In this document: one piece after another, positions 25,549 through 34,689 of the stretch
Position numbering within the stretch: position 1 is the stretch's first letter
How the letters are laid out: each line of letters starts with the position of its first letter
Origin: Neptunicella plasticusilytica
GTDB lineage: Bacteria; Pseudomonadota; Gammaproteobacteria; Enterobacterales; Alteromonadaceae
Reading direction: 5' to 3'
Length of the DNA stretch: 64,000 nt
Assembly (NCBI RefSeq): GCF_047922965.1
Contig: NZ_CP150481.1
Coordinates: 310,001-374,000, forward strand
The notes under the pieces: generated by a model
Database searches by the model: none
What the model was told of the DNA's origin: nothing
The model's input: the letters and a program-made list of their open reading frames with translations, nothing else
Made by a program: the position numbers and the translations under genes

Positions 25549-28167
25549 CTAGAAAATATCTTCCGGTTCTTGCTGAGGCTGTCCCTGATCTTCCAGATAG
25601 GGATCAACCAGTTCATCTTCGCGTACATATTGGGTAGGCTCAGTGCCTTTTTTAAAGTATTCGAAGCGTGATGTGTGATCGGTCCGCTGGGTTAATTTAC
25701 CTGTGGTTCGGTCTATGCGTACAGTGACAATGTCAGGCGGAATAAAAAACGGCTTTTCTGGCACATCTTTCAGTGCTTTTTGCATAAAGCGGATCCAGGC
25801 GGGTTGTGCGGCACGGGCACCGTCTTCGCCTCCCACCATGGCATTGCCCAACCAGTTGTACTGTTCAGGATTTTTATTTAGCAGATACTGGTTGGCACTG
25901 GTGCGGCCCAACGAACGGCTCATATCATCAAAACCCACCCAGGCGGTAGCAACCAGATCAGGGGTAAAGCCACTAAACCAGGTGTCTTTGGCATCATTGG
26001 TGGTACCGGTCTTACCGGCAAGATCTTCACGCTGTAGTATATTACGCGCTCGCCAACCTGTGCCCTGCCAGTAGGTTTTGTAGGTCCAGCTGCCGTTGGC
26101 GCGCAAACCGGTGCGCATCATATCGGTAACCAGAAAGGCATTTTGCGAGTCCAGTACTTGAGGAGCAAGCCTGATTGGCGGTGTTTCTGGCTCTCCAGGA
26201 TGTCTTTCTTCTGGTTGTGGCGCGACAATTTGATTACGGCAACTACGACAAGCCACCTTGGGATTAGCCTTCCAGATATCCAGTTTCTCCAAATCTTCAA
26301 TGCGATCAATCAGGTAAGGCTCAACTGCATAACCGCCATTGTTGATAATGGCAAAACCTGTGGCGACTTCCATTGGCGTCAGAGAAGCAGAACCTATGGC
26401 CAGTGTTTCATCGTGAGGTAACTCTTTGGGGTTAAAACCGAAACGTGCCAGATGATCTATTACTTTGTCCAGGCCGACCCCGCGCAGCAGGCGAATAGAC
26501 ACCATGTTTTTCGATTTGCCCAAACCTACCCGCATTCGTATCGGACCATCGTACTTGCCGTCGGAATTCTTGGGACGCCATGCAATGCCTGAATCTCTGT
26601 CGGACTGGTTAATCGGCGCATCGTTGATTACGCTGGCCAGAGTATAACCGGCATCCAGAGCGGCTGAATAAACAAAAGGTTTGATATTAGAACCAACTTG
26701 GCGCTTTGCCTGAGTCGCACGGTTAAACTGACTTTGATAGAAACTGTAGCCACCTACCAGTGCTTGAATGGCGCCATTCTCGGGATTAAGTGCTACAAAG
26801 GCGCCACTGACATCCGGTACCTGACTGAGTTGCCATTGCCCTGAATCATCATCACGTTTGCGGATGTACACCATCGCGCCTGCTGTGACGATGTCGGTTG
26901 CGACCTGCGGGTCAGGTCCTTGCTTGGAGTCGTTAATAAACTCGCGCGCCCAGGCAATACCGTCCCAGTCGATATTCAGATATTCACCTTGCGAGGTAAA
27001 TACTTCAATCGAGCGTTCAAATGTGCGGATGACTATTGCAGTATTTAAGGGGGCATAAGTTATCTGCGTCGCCAGTTCTTGTAACATCTGTTCTTCTGAC
27101 CAGACCGGAGCAGCTGGCATGGCCATGTCGCTGTCAGTCGTGTTTGGCTGGTCCTGTTGCTGTTCTGAAAGCCTTTCGGTTTCGGGCTCTTCCCACAGTT
27201 GACGAATGGGACCACGGTAACCATGGCGTTCATCATAATCGTGCAGATTACGAATAACAGCCTGCTGGGCATCGGTTTGGAGATCAGACGGAATGGTGAG
27301 ATAAACGCTCAAACCACGGGTTTCAGCGTCCTCTTTGCCATAGCGTCGAATCATTTCGTTATAGGCCATATCGGCAATGTATGGGGCATGCAGTTCTATT
27401 TCGGCACCGTGAGGCTTGGCTGTAACAGGTTGTTCCACAGCCTGATTATATTGCTCGCGGTTGATGTAGTTTTCATCCAGCATACGCAGTAATACCAAAC
27501 GACGCCTGGCTTTTGAACGATCCGGCCGACTAATGGGATTGAGCACTGACGGCGCTTGTGGCAAACCAGCCAATGTAGCTATTTGGGCAAGATTCAATTC
27601 ATTGACGTCTTTACCGTAATAAACCTGTGCAGCTGCACCAAAACCAAAAGCTCGATGGCCCAGTTCGATTTTGTTCATATAGAGTTCAAGAATTTCATTC
27701 TTGGTCAGTACCTGCTCTATATGCCAGGCGATAAATATTTCTTTGATTTTACGGATATAGGCCTTCTCACGGGTCAGGAAAAAGCCCCGCGCCAACTGCA
27801 TGGTAATGGTACTGGCGCCTTGTCCTTTCTCACCGGTAGTAATCAGATTAACGGCTGCACGGAATACGCCGATAATATCAATACCCGGGTGGTCATAAAA
27901 TCGGCTATCCTCGGTGGCCAGTACCGCATTGATTAGTTGTGGCGGGATTTGCTCGATTGAAAGCGGAATTCGGCGCTTGACGCCGAATTGAGAGATCAGT
28001 TTGCCGTCCTGTGAATAAATTTTCATAGGGGTTTGCAAGTGCACATCTTTCAAAACGTCGACACTGGGCAATTGAGGTTTAAGGTAAATGTAGAACGATG
28101 CGATAGTCGCAACGCCGAGTAAAACAGATACCAACAACAGGATTATTAAGGGTTTGAGATACTTCAC
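25549..28167 (-). CDS. mrcA: Penicillin-binding protein 1A (class A)
   Basis: Bifunctional peptidoglycan glycosyltransferase/transpeptidase anchored in the inner membrane. A membrane helix (about 6-27) precedes the GT51 domain with its catalytic glutamate in ATEDSRFYDHPGID and GASTITMQLARGFF. An OB-type insert leads into the transpeptidase with the nucleophile in VGSNIKPF and the KTGTTNDAKDTWF box. The C-terminal tail is acidic and glutamine-rich. 872 residues is normal. It is divergent from pilM, a very conserved neighbourhood. Confidence 0.95.
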   Translation of the reverse strand: MKYLKPLIILLLVSVLLGVATIASFYIYLKPQLPSVDVLKDVHLQTPMKIYSQDGKLISQFGVKRRIPLSIEQIPPQLINAVLATEDSRFYDHPGIDIIGVFRAAVNLITTGEKGQGASTITMQLARGFFLTREKAYIRKIKEIFIAWHIEQVLTKNEILELYMNKIELGHRAFGFGAAAQVYYGKDVNELNLAQIATLAGLPQAPSVLNPISRPDRSKARRRLVLLRMLDENYINREQYNQAVEQPVTAKPHGAEIELHAPYIADMAYNEMIRRYGKEDAETRGLSVYLTIPSDLQTDAQQAVIRNLHDYDERHGYRGPIRQLWEEPETERLSEQQQDQPNTTDSDMAMPAAPVWSEEQMLQELATQITYAPLNTAIVIRTFERSIEVFTSQGEYLNIDWDGIAWAREFINDSKQGPDPQVATDIVTAGAMVYIRKRDDDSGQWQLSQVPDVSGAFVALNPENGAIQALVGGYSFYQSQFNRATQAKRQVGSNIKPFVYSAALDAGYTLASVINDAPINQSDRDSGIAWRPKNSDGKYDGPIRMRVGLGKSKNMVSIRLLRGVGLDKVIDHLARFGFNPKELPHDETLAIGSASLTPMEVATGFAIINNGGYAVEPYLIDRIEDLEKLDIWKANPKVACRSCRNQIVAPQPEERHPGEPETPPIRLAPQVLDSQNAFLVTDMMRTGLRANGSWTYKTYWQGTGWRARNILQREDLAGKTGTTNDAKDTWFSGFTPDLVATAWVGFDDMSRSLGRTSANQYLLNKNPEQYNWLGNAMVGGEDGARAAQPAWIRFMQKALKDVPEKPFFIPPDIVTVRIDRTTGKLTQRTDHTSRFEYFKKGTEPTQYVREDELVDPYLEDQGQPQQEPEDIF

Positions 28168-28302
28168 AAAATAGATGATAACAGCGCAAATTCGTTGAAA
28201 TGATTTATATTTTATACCTATGTACCTTTATTAGAACCCTTTTTAAAGGAAAAATAGTTAATAATGCTAATAAGTTAAGCTAAACGGCCGTGGGACATTG
28301 TA

Positions 28303-29385
28303 GTGTTAAAAGATCTTTTTCGTAAAAAAGTGCCACAGATTTTGGGTCTGGATATTGGCACGCGTTATGTTAAAGCAGTGCTGCTGGACAAGGATGGTGA
28401 ACATTGCAATGTTCAAGGCTTCGCTTGCGAGGCAATCGCCGGTAATGCATTTGTTGATCGTGAAATAAAAGATTTTGATGCGGTGAGCAACGCTATTCGA
28501 AAAGTTAAACTGGCTCTGAAAGTAAAATCCAAAGATGTGGCAGTAGCCGTTTCGGGTTCCACAGTGATTTCTAAAGTGGTATTTATGGAACCCAATCAAA
28601 CGGATATTGAACTGGAAAGTCAGATCGAAATTGAAGCAGACAGTTTAATCCCCTATCCCCTCGATGAGGTCTATGTGGATTTTGAAGAACTGGGTCCGAG
28701 TCAGGCACATGCCGAAAAAGTCGATGTATTGTTAAGCGCCGCACATCGTGACATGGTGGATTCACGGGTGACGTTGTTACGTGAAGTGGAATTCGAACCT
28801 AAAGTGGTGGATGTAGAAGGTTATGCTTTGGGCAATGCGGTGAAAGAATTTGCCCGGTTTGAAACCAATGATGAGGGTGAGTCCTCGCCATTATGTACGG
28901 TGAATATCGGCCATAGTCAGCTGCTAATTACCGTCACGGATGATGAGCGGGTGGTTTACACCAAGGAGCACAACTTTGGCGTCGATGCTTTGCTGCAAGA
29001 TATCGCCATTATCCATGCGCTGGATAAACAGGAAGCAGAACAGCAATTGCTAAACGATGAATTACCTTCTACCTGGCGTCAGGATGTGCTGCCGCCTTTT
29101 GTCAGCAACCTGAGTCAGCAAATTGGCCGGGCAATTCAAATGTATGTTTCGACCACTCGACACGAACGTCCCCAACGCCTGTTGATTAGCGGAGGAGGAG
29201 CGGTATTGGCCGGGTTGGCAGAAGAACTGGCAGTTGAGCTATCTATGCAAGTTGAAGTATTTAATCCCTTCGCGATGATGACAGTTAGCGAAAAAGCTGC
29301 CAAGCAGGGATTGGACAAGTATGCACCGCAACTGGCACTGGCTGCCGGTCTGGCTAGTCGAGGATTCGCACCATGGCATATATAA
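28303..29385 (+). CDS. pilM: Type IV pilus inner-membrane platform protein PilM
   Basis: Cytoplasmic actin-like component of the type IV pilus alignment complex; binds the N-terminus of PilN. The 360 residues start VPQILGLDIGTRYVKAVLL (first phosphate loop of the actin fold) and contain LISGGGAVLAGLAE near the end. The start codon is GTG at 28303. The gene overlaps pilN by 13 bp. It opens the pilMNOPQ operon. Confidence 0.95.
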   Translation: MLKDLFRKKVPQILGLDIGTRYVKAVLLDKDGEHCNVQGFACEAIAGNAFVDREIKDFDAVSNAIRKVKLALKVKSKDVAVAVSGSTVISKVVFMEPNQTDIELESQIEIEADSLIPYPLDEVYVDFEELGPSQAHAEKVDVLLSAAHRDMVDSRVTLLREVEFEPKVVDVEGYALGNAVKEFARFETNDEGESSPLCTVNIGHSQLLITVTDDERVVYTKEHNFGVDALLQDIAIIHALDKQEAEQQLLNDELPSTWRQDVLPPFVSNLSQQIGRAIQMYVSTTRHERPQRLLISGGGAVLAGLAEELAVELSMQVEVFNPFAMMTVSEKAAKQGLDKYAPQLALAAGLASRGFAPWHI

Positions 29386-29954
29386 ATTTATTACCATGGC
29401 GTGAAGGTCAGCGTCTGAAACAGAAAAAAGAATATCTGGGGTTACTGGGATTGGTAGCACTGGTGGTTTTTGGCCTGTTCTGGTTTATCGGTATGGGAGT
29501 GGATAGCCTGATCGACAATCAGCGTTTTAGAAATGCCTATTTGCAACGCGAAATTGACGCACTGGATAAGCAAATCGTACAGATTAAAGAAATTAAGTCG
29601 CGCAAAAATGCCATTGAACAGCAAATGGCGTTGATTGAACAGTTGCAAGCCAGCCGTAACGTTGCTCCGCACATTCTTAATGAACTTGCTAATCTGGTAC
29701 CGGCTGGCGTGTCGTTCAAAAGCTTTGTGCGCACTAAAAATAAAATTGAACTTGAGGGACAAAGTGAGTCGAATAACCGCTTGGCCGAATTTATGCGCCA
29801 GTTGCAAAATTCGACAGTTTTCGATCGCGAAGATTTGTCCTCTATTGTATCCAATACCGGTAATGCCGGCGCAGTAAGTGACTTCAAACTCACTTTCTTT
29901 ATAAGCCATAGTGTTTCTCCTGAAATAGTGGTTGCGGAGGAGCCTAAAAAATGA
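29373..29954 (+). CDS. pilN: Type IV pilus alignment protein PilN
   Basis: Inner-membrane protein of 193 residues. The conserved PilM-binding motif INLLPWRE is at residues 4-11, followed by one membrane helix (about 25-45) and a periplasmic coiled coil and small alpha/beta domain. It overlaps pilM at its start and pilO (ATGA) at its end. It works with PilO and PilP to connect the cytoplasmic platform to the PilQ pore. Confidence 0.95.
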   Translation: MAYINLLPWREGQRLKQKKEYLGLLGLVALVVFGLFWFIGMGVDSLIDNQRFRNAYLQREIDALDKQIVQIKEIKSRKNAIEQQMALIEQLQASRNVAPHILNELANLVPAGVSFKSFVRTKNKIELEGQSESNNRLAEFMRQLQNSTVFDREDLSSIVSNTGNAGAVSDFKLTFFISHSVSPEIVVAEEPKK

Positions 29955-30565
29955 AGTTCGATTTCACCAAATTGAAGGAAATGAACGATCTGGATTTTGA
30001 ACAGGTCGCCAGTTGGCCCTTTGAAGTTAAATTTGTGGTGGCATTGGTCGAGGCCATCTTGATCGGCGTGTTGTCCTATTACTTGCTGATCAACGACAAA
30101 CTGCCAGTGCTGGAAAAAGAGCAAGCCAACGAGATTGAGTTACAGCGCAATTACGAAGCTAAATACCGGATTGCTGCCAACCTCAAGGCCTATGAAGAAC
30201 AGTTAGTTCGCTTGCAGGCAGACTTTTCATCTATGTTGAAATCGTTGCCCACCAGTGATGAAACGCCAGGATTGCTGGATGATATTACTTATGTGGGCAC
30301 TTCTGCCGGACTGAAATTCAAACTATTGAATTGGCAGCAGGAAATTCCTAAAGAGTTCTATACGGAGCTGCCCATTCAGATGGAAGTGGAAGGTTCCTAT
30401 CACGAGTTCGGCCAGTTTGTCTCTAATGTAGCGGCCTTGCCACGTATTGTGACGGTGCATGACTTCTCGATTAAGCAGGACGGTGAAGTGCTGAAGCTAA
30501 GTTTACAAGCAAAAACGTACCGCACGGCGGCAGCCGGTACAGTAAGCGGAGGGCAAACCAAATGA
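29951..30565 (+). CDS. pilO: Type IV pilus alignment protein PilO
   Basis: 204-residue inner-membrane partner of PilN. It has a short cytoplasmic segment (FTKLKEMNDLDFEQVASWP), one membrane helix (about 31-50), a coiled coil and a periplasmic ferredoxin-like domain (ITYVGTSAGLKFKLLNW onwards). It overlaps both neighbours by 4 bp. Confidence 0.94.
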   Translation: MKFDFTKLKEMNDLDFEQVASWPFEVKFVVALVEAILIGVLSYYLLINDKLPVLEKEQANEIELQRNYEAKYRIAANLKAYEEQLVRLQADFSSMLKSLPTSDETPGLLDDITYVGTSAGLKFKLLNWQQEIPKEFYTELPIQMEVEGSYHEFGQFVSNVAALPRIVTVHDFSIKQDGEVLKLSLQAKTYRTAAAGTVSGGQTK

Positions 30566-31098
30566 GAAAATGGTTGCTTGTCTGCAGCGCGAGCTTGTTA
30601 GCGGCCTGTCAGCCGGATGTGTCCGACTTACAACTAAAAGTTGATGAGATAAAGGCCAATACTACAGTGACAGTAGAACCTTATCCTGAATTTAAACGCA
30701 TGCCGGTTTTCGAATATAAAGCAGAAAATAGACGGAGTCCGTTCCAGCGTTTGACATCGGAAATCACCGAAATACCGGAGTCACTGCAAAAGAACTGTTT
30801 GCAGCCGGATTTCAAACGGAAAAAACAGCCTCTGGAACGTTTTGGTATTGATGCCCTGGAAATCAGAGGGTCGTTCACTGCCAAAGGTGTGAAATGGGCG
30901 CTGATTCAAACCAATAACGGCGGTCTGCATAAAGTTAAGGTCGGAGATCATCTTGGCTTATTCTTTGGACGCGTTACATCAATCACAAATGGTGCAGTTT
31001 TCATCACTGAAATGCTGCCAGATGGCACAGGTTGTTGGCAAACAAAAGAAGCCAAACTAACCAGGTCTTCAACGGCAGGAGAGCAAACTAATGTCTGA
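30562..31098 (+). CDS. pilP: Type IV pilus lipoprotein PilP
   Basis: 178-residue inner-membrane lipoprotein. The lipobox LLAACQ puts the acylated cysteine near residue 16. The C-terminal beta domain (IRGSFTAKGVKWALIQTNNGG, VGDHLGLFFGRV) is the HR domain that contacts PilQ. It overlaps pilO by 4 bp and pilQ by 8 bp. Confidence 0.94.
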   Translation: MRKWLLVCSASLLAACQPDVSDLQLKVDEIKANTTVTVEPYPEFKRMPVFEYKAENRRSPFQRLTSEITEIPESLQKNCLQPDFKRKKQPLERFGIDALEIRGSFTAKGVKWALIQTNNGGLHKVKVGDHLGLFFGRVTSITNGAVFITEMLPDGTGCWQTKEAKLTRSSTAGEQTNV

Positions 31099-32860
31099 GC
31101 GGTACATTTTTAATAAAAAATTGAATAAATCCAACCGAGCATGGGCCTGGATGTCACTGTTAGCATTGTCTCTACTGGCTTATCAAGCGATGGCCCAGGA
31201 AGAGTCGACGGATGTGAAATTAGTGGATCCGGCGGAAGTAGTAACGCCGACGCTGGATACTAAACTGGTCGATATCAGTTTTCATCGTACCGAAAGTGGT
31301 GGCGCCAGTACTGCATTAACTTTTGATCAGGCTGAACCTGTTGCTGAGATAGCCAAACATAACGGTAAATTGATCGTGACGTTGCCGGGTGTGCAAGTCG
31401 CCGAGGAACATCTGTATACCCTAGATGTGATGGATTTTGCTACAAACGTGTCCCAGCTTGAAACCTTTCAGGATAAAACCGGTGCGCGCGTCCAGTTTGA
31501 CATTCAGGGTAATTACGCCTTTTTACAGCAGATGACAGACAACAGTTTGATGATAGAAATCGAACCGGTAGCAGAGTCAGCGGCTGATAATAGCGGCAAT
31601 GTTCAGTCGGAATATGAAGGTGCACCTATCTCACTGGATTTTCAGGATGTGCCGGTGCGTCAGGTATTGCAAATCATCGCTCAGGTCAACGGTTTTAATT
31701 TGGTCACCACCGATTCGGTAACCGGCAATGTGACCATCAGTTTAAGCGGTGTGCCCTGGGATCAGGCCTTGAGTATGATCCTGAAAATCAAGGGCCTGGA
31801 TAAACGTCTGGAGGGCAACATTCTGTTGATCGCTCCGGCCGAGGAATTATCGGCGCGTGAAGCTCAACAACTGCAATCCAAGCAGCAGGTGGCTGAGCTT
31901 GCTCCGTTAATGTCGGCCAATATGCAAATAAATTACGCCAAGGCAGGTGATATCGCGACTATTCTCAAATCCACAGAAGGCGGAATTTTAAGCCCACGGG
32001 GCTCGGTGTCGGTAGATGATCGTACTAATATTGTGCTGATTAAAGATACTGCAGAGTCTATCGAGCAGGCCCGGAATATGATTAATGCGCTGGATATTCC
32101 GGTTAAGCAGGTATTAATCGAATCACGCATGGTTACAGTACGGGACAATGTGACTGATGAACTGGGAGTACGCTGGGGTATTAGTGATCAGCAGGGTTCC
32201 GATGGCTATTCCGGCTCACTGGAAGGAGCCGAAACCATTGGTGGTGGCACTATTCCATCTTTGACAGACAGACTGAATGTTAACTTGCCGGTATCTGGCG
32301 CAGCCGGACGCTTCGGTATCAATATTGCCCGTTTGGCCGATGGTACGATCCTTGATTTAGAACTGTCCGCGATGGAACAGGAAAACAAGGGTGAAATCAT
32401 TGCCAGTCCAAGACTGACTGTGGCTAACCAGCATGATGCCTATATTGAGCAGGGTACTGAAATACCCTATGTGCAGGCCACATCCAGCGGAGCCACGTCG
32501 GTTGAATTTAAAAAAGCAGTATTAAGTTTGAAAGTGACCCCGCATATCACCCCGGATAATCGCATTATTCTTGATCTGGTGATCACCCAGGATACCCGTG
32601 GCGATACGGTAGATACTTCAACCGGTCCGGCGGTAGCAATTGATACCCAGGAAATCAGCACTCAGGTGCTAGTCGAAAATGGTGAAACTATTGTACTGGG
32701 CGGAATTTTCCAGCGTAACGCTACCAACGCCACGACAAAAGTGCCGGTGTTGGGTGATATTCCGCTGCTTGGACATTTGTTCAAGAAAAACCAGAATATA
32801 AATGAAAAACGTGAACTGCTGATTTTCGTCACCCCCAAAATCATTACTGACGCGTTGTAA
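31091..32860 (+). CDS. pilQ: Type IV pilus secretin PilQ
   Basis: Outer-membrane secretin pore. A signal sequence (about 15-36) is followed by one AMIN-type domain (about 45-155), the STN/N0 domain (ISLDFQDVPVRQVLQIIAQ), an N1 domain, and the secretin core with VPVLGDIPLLGHLFKK and a terminal RELLIFVTPKIITDAL. At 589 residues it is on the short side for PilQ because it has only one AMIN domain. It is the last gene of the pil operon. Confidence 0.95.
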   Translation: MSERYIFNKKLNKSNRAWAWMSLLALSLLAYQAMAQEESTDVKLVDPAEVVTPTLDTKLVDISFHRTESGGASTALTFDQAEPVAEIAKHNGKLIVTLPGVQVAEEHLYTLDVMDFATNVSQLETFQDKTGARVQFDIQGNYAFLQQMTDNSLMIEIEPVAESAADNSGNVQSEYEGAPISLDFQDVPVRQVLQIIAQVNGFNLVTTDSVTGNVTISLSGVPWDQALSMILKIKGLDKRLEGNILLIAPAEELSAREAQQLQSKQQVAELAPLMSANMQINYAKAGDIATILKSTEGGILSPRGSVSVDDRTNIVLIKDTAESIEQARNMINALDIPVKQVLIESRMVTVRDNVTDELGVRWGISDQQGSDGYSGSLEGAETIGGGTIPSLTDRLNVNLPVSGAAGRFGINIARLADGTILDLELSAMEQENKGEIIASPRLTVANQHDAYIEQGTEIPYVQATSSGATSVEFKKAVLSLKVTPHITPDNRIILDLVITQDTRGDTVDTSTGPAVAIDTQEISTQVLVENGETIVLGGIFQRNATNATTKVPVLGDIPLLGHLFKKNQNINEKRELLIFVTPKIITDAL

Positions 32861-32875
32861 TCCTCTGCTATTGTT

Positions 32876-32908
32876 CTGGATGTTGGTGGAAAATCCACCA
32901 ATATCCAG
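32876..32908 (+). terminator. Strong hairpin after pilQ
   Basis: A 15-bp stem with one G-U type mismatch, CTGGATGTTGGTGGA (32876-32890) against TCCACCAATATCCAG (32894-32908), has a 3-base loop and is followed by AGTATTTT. It lies 16 bp after the pilQ stop codon. The remaining 136 bp up to aroK contain no further recognisable signal. Confidence 0.65.
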
Positions 32909-33044
32909 AGTATTTTCCGGTTTGCTATCGACTAAAGCCATCAATGCTTGCATAAATCCTGTTTTAACTGAGATAATCCCGCTCCTGAAAACGACTTGGG
33001 TTTGGACTATCACTAATTAATAAGAGTTGTGTACATAAACGAAT

Positions 33045-33560
33045 ATGGCCGAAAAACGTAATATCTTTCTAGTCGGTCCAATGGGTGCAGGTAAAAGCAC
33101 CATTGGCAGACATCTCGCAGACGAACTTCATCTGGAATTTTATGACTCTGATCAGGAAATTGAACGCCGTACCGGTGCTGATATTGCCTGGGTCTTTGAT
33201 TTGGAAGGTGAAGAGGGATTCCGCATCAGGGAAGAAGGTGTGATCACCGACTTGACTGACAAACAAGGCATCGTGCTGGCGACCGGTGGTGGCTCGATTA
33301 TTAGCAAAGGCATCCGTAATCGTTTGTCCGCTCGTGGTATTGTGGTGTATTTACAGACAACCATCGAGAAACAGGTTGCGCGCACTCAACGGGATAAAAG
33401 ACGCCCGTTACTGCAAACCGATGATCCGGAGCAGGTATTGATTGATCTGGCCGAGCAGCGCAACCCGCTTTATGAAGAAGTGGCAGATTACGTGGTGCAA
33501 ACCGATGATCAAAGTGCCCGCGCCGTGGCTAACCAGATCATAGAAAAAATTAATCAGTAA
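33045..33560 (+). CDS. aroK: Shikimate kinase
   Basis: Phosphorylates shikimate in chorismate synthesis. 171 residues; Walker A GPMGAGKST at residues 11-19, FYDSDQEIERRTGADI shikimate-binding region, GFRIREE, and LATGGGSI. It lies upstream of aroB, 31 bp away, as in most gammaproteobacteria. Confidence 0.96.
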   Translation: MAEKRNIFLVGPMGAGKSTIGRHLADELHLEFYDSDQEIERRTGADIAWVFDLEGEEGFRIREEGVITDLTDKQGIVLATGGGSIISKGIRNRLSARGIVVYLQTTIEKQVARTQRDKRRPLLQTDDPEQVLIDLAEQRNPLYEEVADYVVQTDDQSARAVANQIIEKINQ

Positions 33561-33590
33561 TAATATTGTCCCGATAGAGGTGCTTCGCTC

Positions 33591-34655
33591 ATGACTATTT
33601 TAACGGTAGATTTGGGTGAGCGTAGCTACCCTATACATATCGATTCCAATCTACTCCAACAAGCCGATATCCTGACCCGGCATTTAACCACCAGTAAAGT
33701 CGTGGTGGTGACCAACCAAACGATCCAACCGCTATATGGCGAATTAATCAGTGGATTATTGTCCGATTTGGACTGCCAATGGATTGTGTTGCCCGATGGG
33801 GAACAATACAAAACTCTAGGTAGTTTCGAGCAAATTATGAGTCAGTTGTTAACTATCGGTGCAGCGCGTGATACCACCCTTATCGCGCTGGGTGGTGGCG
33901 TTATTGGTGATATCACCGGCTTTGCGGCGGCCTGTTATCAACGCGGTATTCCTTTTATTCAAATACCTACAACCTTGCTGGCGCAAGTGGATTCCTCCGT
34001 AGGTGGTAAAACGGCAGTCAATCATCCACTGGGTAAAAATATGATTGGCGCCTTTTATCAGCCACAAGCGGTTTTAATTGATATTGCGACGCTCAAAACC
34101 TTGCCGGCTCGCGAGTTTTCAGCTGGTATGGCTGAAGTAATCAAGTATGGCATTATTTATGACGCCAATTTTTTCCAGTGGCTTGAAGATAATGCCGATC
34201 GGCTCAAGCAAAAAGATGCCGAGGCACTTGCCTATGCGATTCAACGCAGCTGCGAAGTGAAAGCGGAAGTGGTGGCACTGGACGAAACCGAGCAGGGCAT
34301 TCGTGCATTATTAAATTTAGGCCATACCTTTGGCCATGCCATTGAGGCTGAACAGGGCTATGGCAATTGGCTGCATGGCGAAGCAGTAGCCACTGGTATG
34401 AATCTTGCTGCGTTGGCTGCAAAACAAACAGGATGGCTATCAGAGTCAGAAGTTTGGCGCATCCAGCAGTTATTGCAGCAATTTGATTTACCTTTATTAG
34501 CTCCTGCTGAAATGGATTTTGCTGCGTTTATGGCACATATGCGGCGGGATAAAAAAGTCAAGGCGGGTAAAATCCACTTCGTCATTCCGCAAGCTATTGG
34601 TAAAGCTGTTGTGACCGAGCTGACAGAAGATACGTTGAAAGCTATCCTCAATTGA
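33591..34655 (+). CDS. aroB: 3-dehydroquinate synthase
   Basis: NAD- and zinc-dependent cyclase of the shikimate pathway. 354 residues with LPDGEQYKTL, ALGGGVIGDITGFAAA, TTLLAQVDSSVGGKTAVNH and the metal ligands in LNLGHTFGHAIE and WLHGEAV. It follows aroK, and the damX-like gene follows 34 bp later. Confidence 0.96.
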   Translation: MTILTVDLGERSYPIHIDSNLLQQADILTRHLTTSKVVVVTNQTIQPLYGELISGLLSDLDCQWIVLPDGEQYKTLGSFEQIMSQLLTIGAARDTTLIALGGGVIGDITGFAAACYQRGIPFIQIPTTLLAQVDSSVGGKTAVNHPLGKNMIGAFYQPQAVLIDIATLKTLPAREFSAGMAEVIKYGIIYDANFFQWLEDNADRLKQKDAEALAYAIQRSCEVKAEVVALDETEQGIRALLNLGHTFGHAIEAEQGYGNWLHGEAVATGMNLAALAAKQTGWLSESEVWRIQQLLQQFDLPLLAPAEMDFAAFMAHMRRDKKVKAGKIHFVIPQAIGKAVVTELTEDTLKAILN

Positions 34656-34689
34656 GCATTAACTATGCACGACAGGTACGGACAGCATC